NCBI GenBank assembly: GCA_014381105.1
Contig: JACMIO010000034.1
Span: 1 to 11,978, forward strand
Reading direction: 5' to 3'
Length of the DNA stretch: 11,978 nt
Source: a bacterium
GTDB taxonomy: Archaea; Thermoproteota; Nitrososphaeria; Nitrososphaerales; Nitrososphaeraceae
The notes under the pieces are model-generated. The model did no database searches. It was not told the DNA's origin and worked only from the letters and a program-made list of their open reading frames with translations. Each line of letters begins with the position of its first letter. The first letter of the stretch is position 1. This document shows, piece after piece, positions 7,771 through 11,978 of this stretch. The position numbers and the translations under genes are program-made.

Positions 7771-8760
7771 TTGAAGAACATTTTAGAAGTACAAGACGTT
7801 AAAAAATATTTCCCAGTTAATAAGAGTATTCTCTCATTTGTAAGTCCAAGAAAAAAGTATTACAAAAAGGCTTTAGACGGTGTCAGCCTAAATATTCCAG
7901 AAGGGCGAGTTTCTGTTTTGGTGGGCGAATCAGGTTCTGGGAAATCTACATTGGCCAGAATAATTCTACGAGCAATTGATCCGGATTCAGGTTCAATCAT
8001 ATTTAACGGGAGTAATATCACCAATAAGAATGGTAAAGATCTTTGGAATTATCGCAAACAGGCTCAGATGATTCACCAAGATCCGTATAGTTCACTGAAT
8101 CCATTGATGAAAGTCTTTGATATCATAAAGGAACCGATTGATATATTTTATAAAGATTACTCAAACGAAGAACGTACGAATAAAATACTTGCTGTATTAG
8201 ATGATGTGAATCTTAAACCATCAGTAGAATTTGCTGAAAAGTATCCTCATATGCTATCTGGCGGTGAAAGACAAAGAGTTGCAATTGCGAGATCACTTGT
8301 CATTGAACCTAGATTAATCATAGCTGATGAACCTGTTTCTATGCTTGATGTTTCAATTAGGGCCCAAATACTCCAAATAGTAAAGCAATTAAGTGTGAGT
8401 CGTAACATAACGGTATTCTACATTACCCATGATTTGGCAACATCAAGATACATTGGAGATGATATCTCTGTCATGTATGCAGGCAAGATAGTTGAAAGTG
8501 GTCCTATAGATACAGTATTATCTAATCCTTTACATCCCTATACCCAGGCATTATTAGATGCCATATCTGAACCAAAGTTTGAAAATATAGACAAGCAGAA
8601 AGTAATTAGAATCAAGAATTTTGATTCGACTCCTGCAGAAAGTGGTTGTAAATTTTTCAATAGATGTCCTTACAGTATGGAAATCTGCAAAAAGGAACCA
8701 GAATTAGAAAGAAAGGAAACAAATCATGATGTCTCATGTTTTCTCTATGAGAAAAACTAA
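7771..8760 (+). CDS. ABC transporter ATP-binding protein, oligopeptide/dipeptide type (OppF/DppF-like)
   Basis: This is the ATPase subunit of a peptide-class importer, acting on the inner face of the membrane. All nucleotide-binding motifs are intact: Walker A GESGSGKST (52-60), Q-loop Gln103 in IHQDPYSSLNP, signature LSGGERQ (162-168), Walker B LIIADEP (182-188) and the switch His220. The C-terminal segment is the oligopeptide-transporter ATPase extension, with cysteines at 293, 299, 306 and 323 (GCKFFNRCP, C, SC); related Dpp/Opp ATPases use these to hold an Fe-S cluster. The 329-residue length is normal. Such importers usually need a second ATPase, two permeases and a binding protein; none is in this window, although the flanking genes are fully visible. 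The start is TTG. The transported substrate cannot be inferred. Confidence 0.9.
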   Translation: MKNILEVQDVKKYFPVNKSILSFVSPRKKYYKKALDGVSLNIPEGRVSVLVGESGSGKSTLARIILRAIDPDSGSIIFNGSNITNKNGKDLWNYRKQAQMIHQDPYSSLNPLMKVFDIIKEPIDIFYKDYSNEERTNKILAVLDDVNLKPSVEFAEKYPHMLSGGERQRVAIARSLVIEPRLIIADEPVSMLDVSIRAQILQIVKQLSVSRNITVFYITHDLATSRYIGDDISVMYAGKIVESGPIDTVLSNPLHPYTQALLDAISEPKFENIDKQKVIRIKNFDSTPAESGCKFFNRCPYSMEICKKEPELERKETNHDVSCFLYEKN

Positions 8761-8863
8761 AAGTCTAACATACAGAGTAGATAATGTGACTTTCTCATTG
8801 AAAATAATATCTGGCAACTAAAACATTTTCAGGTAATATCAAGTAAGTATGTTATAACAGTAA

Positions 8864-8882
8864 CAGAAAAAATAAAAATTAG
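8864..8882 (-). terminator. U-rich terminator of the DUF2024 gene
   Basis: Read on the minus strand, the sequence about 40 bases after the DUF2024 stop is CTAATTTTTATTTTTTCTG. Runs of U without a hairpin are the usual archaeal termination signal. The surrounding 162-base gap (8761-8922) shows no credible ORF on either strand; a shorter T-rich stretch on the plus strand (8888-8900) could end the ABC ATPase transcript. Confidence 0.5.
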
Positions 8883-8922
8883 TGGATGTTTAATTTTTAG
8901 AAATGGATCTAATCCTAATTTA

Positions 8923-9183
8923 TTAAGGACATCCTTCCATCTTTTGTATAAAGTACCCGGATTTTTGTATGCTGTCTTCAACAATCTTTGGAGCTTCTTG
9001 GACGTGACAGAATTGACATTCCTCCTGAGTCATCGACTGACCTTCTTGACCAGCATCTTTGAGATACTCCTTTCCGTATCCTATTGCCTTTTCATGTGGA
9101 GTTGAAGATTCCACGATAACGTCAAAGTGCATAATCTTTCGATCTTTTTTTGTTACATATGTATCATATACTGCACATTCCAT
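8923..9183 (-). CDS. DUF2024 family protein
   Basis: The 86-residue protein matches my recollection of DUF2024: an N-terminal VYDTYVTKKDRKIMHFDV strand pair (5-22), a YGKEYL helix around residue 57-62 in the family layout, the ECQFCH motif and a GYFIQKMEGCP terminus. Length is full for the family. Function is not established; the CxxC in ECQFCH could bind metal or act in redox chemistry, but that is inference. It is divergent from the aconitase X large subunit gene across a 107-base gap, with TATA-like boxes for each, and ends in a double stop (TAATAA). The start ATG gives the expected family N-terminus and has a TATA-like box 28 bases upstream. Confidence 0.85.
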   Translation of the reverse strand: MECAVYDTYVTKKDRKIMHFDVIVESSTPHEKAIGYGKEYLKDAGQEGQSMTQEECQFCHVQEAPKIVEDSIQKSGYFIQKMEGCP

Positions 9184-9205
9184 GCAAGTATGGTACTAAT
9201 AGTCT

Positions 9206-9217
9206 CTATTTATTCTA
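9206..9217 (-). promoter_or_regulatory. TATA-like box of the DUF2024 gene
   Basis: The minus-strand sequence TAGAATAAATAG is centred 28 bases before the ATG at 9183, as for a leaderless archaeal gene. Confidence 0.5.
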
Positions 9218-9255
9218 TTCAATACCTGCAAAAAATGATCAACTTCATATGCAGT

Positions 9256-9268
9256 CATAATTATTATA
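9256..9268 (+). promoter_or_regulatory. TATA-like box of the aconitase X operon
   Basis: CATAATTATTATA is centred about 28 bases before the GTG at 9291. It supports that GTG as the start and gives a leaderless two-gene transcript. Between it and the oppositely oriented box is a weak CTGCA...TGCAG dyad (9226-9254). Confidence 0.5.
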
Positions 9269-9290
9269 GGTCAGCAATTTCATAATCTTT

Positions 9291-10445
9291 GTGGACCTAA
9301 CTAGAGAAGAAGAGGACGCTCTGGATGGAAAGAATGGCAAACCTATCTCAACGGCATACAAGATATTGCTATCAATAGGCAAAGCGACCAATGCAGAAAA
9401 ACTAATTCCAGTAGAATGGGTTCATCTTTCAGGTGTTAATTACAACACAATTGGTGACGCCGGAGTAGAGTTTTTGACAAAGTATAGTGAAGAAGCGGAA
9501 TTTGTAGTTCCTACCACAATAAATCCAATGGGATATGACAGTCATAAACAGAATAATCTATCTAGCAATTTCCAGAAACAGCAAAGCAAAATAGCCAAAG
9601 CATATGAGAAGATGGGCTCTATACCTTCGTTCTCATGTATACCGTATGAACTATTTCAATTACCAAAAAGTGGACATAGTGTCAGTTTTGCAGAAAGTAA
9701 TGCGGCTGTAATGGCAAATTCAGTATTTGGTCTGCGAACAAACAAAGAAAGTTCCCTCAGCGCATTGGCAAGTGCGATAACTGGTAAGGCACCCTATTCT
9801 GATCTCAGAATGGATAGTACAAGAGATCCTAAAATAAGAATTAAGATCGACAAGGAGTTAAAAACGGAATTGGATTATGGAGTATTGGGATATTTTTCTG
9901 GTAAATCTGTAAAAGAAAGTTGCGTTTCGTTTGGTCCTGACATTAGTAACATAGACATGTATAAAACCAAATCTTTATCCGCTGCTTTGGGCACATCAGG
10001 TGCCTGTGGAATGTTCTCCAGTAGGGATACGCACGATGAAACTATATCATTTGGAAAAGAAGAAGAAAAATCAATAATCGATGAACTCAATACTACAGAT
10101 TGTGGAGATGTAATTGCTTTAGGGAGTCCTCAACTAGGTATGTACGAACTCGAGCTATTGTCCAAAATGATTGCAGGTAAGAAATTTTCCAAAAAATGTA
10201 TGATCTTTTGTGCCCGATCAGTATATGAAAAATCCTGCAAATCTGGTATAGCCAAGATACTTGAGAATGCCGGTGCAAACATAATTTGTGATGCATGTAC
10301 TTGTTTATCACCTCTGTTATCCCGTGAAGAATATGATGGTGTAATTACAAATAGTGTAAAAGCGGCACATTATCTCAACAAATCTAACGGCGTTTCAGTA
10401 TGCTTAAAGGATCTAAAATCCATAGTAATGGAATACGCAAAGTAA
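9291..10445 (+). CDS. Phosphomevalonate dehydratase large subunit (aconitase X catalytic subunit)
   Basis: With the small subunit it dehydrates (R)-5-phosphomevalonate to trans-anhydromevalonate 5-phosphate, a step of the archaeal mevalonate pathway that supplies isopentenyl units for membrane lipids. The 384-residue protein is aconitase X along its length: the N-terminal LTREEEDALDGK segment, HLSGVNYNTIGDAG (45-58), SFSCIPYEL (113-121), FAESNAAVMANSVFG (133-147), ITGKAP (163-168), and IICDACTCLSPLL (331-343) followed by TNSVKAAHYL. Candidate Fe-S ligands include C116 and C333/C336. Residues 278-283 read GSPQLG, where I recall GCPH in many relatives, so one Cys may be missing. The start is GTG, supported by TATA spacing. 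The small subunit follows after 10 bases. Confidence 0.93.
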   Translation: MDLTREEEDALDGKNGKPISTAYKILLSIGKATNAEKLIPVEWVHLSGVNYNTIGDAGVEFLTKYSEEAEFVVPTTINPMGYDSHKQNNLSSNFQKQQSKIAKAYEKMGSIPSFSCIPYELFQLPKSGHSVSFAESNAAVMANSVFGLRTNKESSLSALASAITGKAPYSDLRMDSTRDPKIRIKIDKELKTELDYGVLGYFSGKSVKESCVSFGPDISNIDMYKTKSLSAALGTSGACGMFSSRDTHDETISFGKEEEKSIIDELNTTDCGDVIALGSPQLGMYELELLSKMIAGKKFSKKCMIFCARSVYEKSCKSGIAKILENAGANIICDACTCLSPLLSREEYDGVITNSVKAAHYLNKSNGVSVCLKDLKSIVMEYAK

Positions 10446-10455
10446 GTGATATATT

Positions 10456-10869
10456 TTGGAGTATTCACTAAAAGGTAAAATAATTGTAGGAGGGACGGCA
10501 AAAGGAATGATTCTGTCAACCACACAACCTATCAATTTCTTATCTTCAGTGGATCATAGGACTGGTAAGATAACCGACAAGAACCACGAATTGTGTGGAA
10601 AATTTCTGAAGGACAGTATTTTGATTTTTCCATACGCCGTCGGCAGTAGTGTGGGAGCATACTCAATCTTTGCACTCAAATCCAACGGTGCATCACCATC
10701 GGGAATAATATGCACTTTAAAGACAGATATTACAACTGCATCCGGTTGTGCAATCGCGAATATACCATTACTAGAACTTTGCAAATATCAAGTTATCCCA
10801 GAAATTGAAAATTCTAGTGAAGGAATAATTGATGGTGTATCTGGATATCTGCAAATCAAAAAGGTTTAA
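10456..10869 (+). CDS. Phosphomevalonate dehydratase small subunit (aconitase X swivel domain)
   Basis: The 137-residue protein is the separate swivelling domain (DUF126/aconitase X swivel) that completes the active site of the large subunit encoded immediately upstream. Recognisable blocks are GKIIVGGTAKG (7-17), the FLSSVDHRTGKI segment (about 29-40), LIFPYAVGSSVGAYSIFAL (about 56-74), in which the SS of the GSS turn is typical, and GCAIANIPLLE near residue 110. Length is normal. The start is TTG, 10 bases after the large subunit stop; GTGAT five bases before it could pair with the 16S rRNA end, though weakly. Co-transcription with the large subunit is nearly certain from the spacing and the need for a 1:1 complex. 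Confidence 0.92.
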   Translation: MEYSLKGKIIVGGTAKGMILSTTQPINFLSSVDHRTGKITDKNHELCGKFLKDSILIFPYAVGSSVGAYSIFALKSNGASPSGIICTLKTDITTASGCAIANIPLLELCKYQVIPEIENSSEGIIDGVSGYLQIKKV

Positions 10870-10882
10870 TTTAATTTGATTA
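10868..10882 (+). promoter_or_regulatory. A/T-rich box after the aconitase X operon
   Basis: AATTTAATTTGATTA begins at the small subunit stop codon and lies about 25 bases before the ATG at 10900. It could be a TATA box for the small ORF there, or simply a T-rich end signal for the operon. Confidence 0.3.
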
Positions 10883-10894
10883 ATTAGTTCAAAA

Positions 10895-10959
10895 GGTGCA
10901 TGGCATTTGACGGGCGACCAGATCCAAATAAAGGATATGAAGAGAAAAGTCCATGCACC
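10895..10959. repeat. Inverted repeat of 9 bp with 47-base spacer
   Basis: GGTGCATGG (10895-10903) and CCATGCACC (10951-10959) are exact reverse complements, and TTT/AAA (10906-10908 and 10946-10948) can extend the stem past a 2x2 mismatch. The left arm contains the ATG of a 41-codon ORF. It could be an RNA hairpin on transcripts reading through from the aconitase X genes, or a protein-binding dyad. A 9-bp match with mixed base composition at this distance is unlikely but not impossible by chance. Confidence 0.5.
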
Positions 10960-11025
10960 GTCTACGTTATGCAATTCAAGCTTGCATTGACTTTGCCAGT
11001 AATCAAATTTTATGAACATATTTAA
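10900..11025 (+). CDS. Possible small protein (41 aa)
   Basis: An ATG at 10900 opens 41 codons ending in TAA at 11023-11025, inside the 230-base gap between the aconitase X small subunit and hemD. The protein begins MAFDGRPDPNKGYEEKSPC and continues with a mostly hydrophobic half (VYVMQFKLALTLPVIKFYE) without charge clusters, so it could be amphipathic or membrane-associated. An A/T-rich box lies about 25 bases before the ATG. The start codon sits in one arm of a 9-bp inverted repeat. I recognise no family. The alternative is a non-coding RNA or spacer in which the ORF is accidental. Confidence 0.4.
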   Translation: MAFDGRPDPNKGYEEKSPCTVYVMQFKLALTLPVIKFYEHI

Positions 11026-11066
11026 TAGAATTGTTATTTAACTGAACCTTTCAAGCATAAGCTCAA

Positions 11067-11078
11067 GTTTTAATAATT
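11067..11078 (+). promoter_or_regulatory. TATA-like box of hemD
   Basis: GTTTTAATAATT is centred about 28 bases before the ATG at 11100 but only about 13 bases before the in-frame TTG at 11085. This favours the ATG as the leaderless start of hemD. Confidence 0.45.
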
Positions 11079-11099
11079 CAAAGATTGCATGATTGTTTC

Positions 11100-11966
11100 A
11101 TGTCTTTACGCGGGATTACAGTGGCTGTTACATCCAGCCGGAGAGCTTCTGAACTTGCGGATATAGTTCGAAAATTCGGAGGCATTCCATATATTGCTCC
11201 AACTATAGGAATTAAAAATAACAGTCAGCTAAATTCCGAGTGTAATCACTTTATAGAAACCATTAGCAATGAGAGAATGCATTTTTTTATTTTCATGACG
11301 GGTGTTGGTGTATTCAACTTGTTTCAAAATCTTCAAAAATTACACAAGCTGAATACAGTTATCGAAAAATTGCGAGATACGATAGTTATAGCAAGAAGTA
11401 ATAAACCTAAAATGGAACTTAGAAAATTTGGAATTAAAACCAATTTTGTTCCCACCATCAACACGATAGATGGTATATTGAATCTATTGAAACGATATGA
11501 TATTAAAAACAAGAACATTGGAATACTATGGCATGGAGATTCCTCAAGTTCATTCAAGAAAAAGCTTGCCTCATTAGGAGCAAATGTTTTTGATTTTACT
11601 TCATATTCCTATTCTGCTGGTCTTGAACAAACAAATGCTACAATGTTAAAGGAAATGGGATATGACTACGTTGCACCTAACGAAGAAAAAATCAAAATCC
11701 TCATCGAGGACATAATGAAAGGCACAGTAGATTCTATCACGTTCACCAGTCCGCCTGCAGTCAAAGAATTCTTTGAATTCGCAAAAAGAAACAATAAGAT
11801 TAACTCGCTAAAAGAGATGTTGAACAGCAATGTACTTGTAGTGTCCGTGGGACCTTCTACTTCAAAGATGCTTGCAAGGTTTCACGTTCTAGCAGATATT
11901 ATTCCAACTACTTATCGCATGGGACCTATGATAAAGGAATTGGCAGATTATATTTCGTCATATTGA
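11100..11966 (+). CDS. hemD: Uroporphyrinogen-III synthase
   Basis: This cytosolic enzyme closes and inverts ring D of hydroxymethylbilane to give uroporphyrinogen III, the branch point to cobalamin, sirohaem and haem. The 288-residue protein (from ATG 11100) has the two-domain HemD outline: LRGITVAVTSSRRASELADI at the start, IFMTGVGVFNLF in domain one (residues about 64-75), a linker near 120, then IGILWHGDSSS, and in domain two ITFTSPPAVKEFFEFA and VVSVGPSTSKML. HemD is poorly conserved in sequence, but these segments are its usual anchors. An in-frame TTG at 11085 would add five residues; the TATA position favours ATG 11100. No other tetrapyrrole gene is in the window, and the gene ends 12 bases before the right edge. 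Confidence 0.9.
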   Translation: MSLRGITVAVTSSRRASELADIVRKFGGIPYIAPTIGIKNNSQLNSECNHFIETISNERMHFFIFMTGVGVFNLFQNLQKLHKLNTVIEKLRDTIVIARSNKPKMELRKFGIKTNFVPTINTIDGILNLLKRYDIKNKNIGILWHGDSSSSFKKKLASLGANVFDFTSYSYSAGLEQTNATMLKEMGYDYVAPNEEKIKILIEDIMKGTVDSITFTSPPAVKEFFEFAKRNNKINSLKEMLNSNVLVVSVGPSTSKMLARFHVLADIIPTTYRMGPMIKELADYISSY

Positions 11967-11978
11967 CAACCAATTTCC

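Noticed and set aside
8761..8922. Possible small genes or RNA in the convergent gap after the ABC ATPase
   Set aside because: Every ATG on both strands meets a stop within a few codons, and no tRNA-like cloverleaf or strong stem is visible; only T-rich termination signals remain.
9226..9254. CTGCA...TGCAG dyad in the divergent gap between DUF2024 and aconitase X
   Set aside because: Five-base arms 19 bases apart are expected by chance in a region of this size; noted only in passing.
9875..10784. Minus-strand open frames opposite the aconitase X genes
   Set aside because: Both aconitase X subunits are clear in the plus strand; the antisense frames show no family features or start signals.
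10771..11019. Minus-strand 82-codon frame covering the gap before hemD
   Set aside because: It runs into the end of the aconitase X small subunit on the opposite strand and its residue pattern is not protein-like; the plus-strand 41-codon frame fits the promoter signal better.

Overview
The window looks like a piece of a low-GC (about a third G+C, estimated by eye) archaeal chromosome. It most resembles an ammonia-oxidising lineage of Thaumarchaeota/Nitrososphaerota, and a Nitrosocosmicus-like member would fit. The archaeal assignment is firm: it encodes both subunits of DNA topoisomerase VI, an archaeal-type tyrosyl-tRNA synthetase, and the two-subunit phosphomevalonate dehydratase (aconitase X) of the archaeal mevalonate pathway. 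Most intergenic regions carry A/T-rich TATA-like boxes about 25-31 bp before the start codon. The lineage call is inference from gene content and composition.

Layout. The left edge holds the 3' end of a 4Fe-4S ferredoxin-like gene (1-123, +), followed by a processive family-2 glycosyltransferase with membrane helices (217-1740, +). It converges on a leftward group: a 51-residue unnamed protein (4899-5054, -), then top6B (2904-4820, -) and top6A (1784-2890, -). The stop codon of top6B lies inside the ribosome binding site of top6A. A divergent promoter region separates this group from a rightward run: tyrosyl-tRNA synthetase (5164-6213), a cyclic amidohydrolase of the dihydroorotase/hydantoinase family (6272-7711) and an OppF/DppF-type ABC ATPase (7771-8760). 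A leftward DUF2024 gene (8923-9183) then shares a divergent promoter region with the aconitase X large and small subunit genes (9291-10445 and 10456-10869). A possible 41-residue protein overlapping an inverted repeat (10895-11025) and uroporphyrinogen-III synthase (11100-11966) end the window.

How the genes fit together. Most are housekeeping genes: DNA topology, tRNA charging, isoprenoid precursors for archaeal lipids, and tetrapyrroles. The glycosyltransferase probably makes a surface or extracellular polysaccharide. The amidohydrolase and the solitary oligopeptide-type ATPase may be accessory nitrogen-compound functions, but their substrates cannot be read from sequence. Most genes seem to have their own promoter and short or absent leaders, and six of the ten complete large genes appear to start with TTG or GTG. 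Only top6B-top6A and the aconitase X pair look tightly coupled.

No CRISPR array, insertion sequence, tRNA, rRNA or prophage was seen. The least explained items are the 51-residue protein before top6B and the small ORF/inverted repeat between the aconitase X small subunit and hemD.
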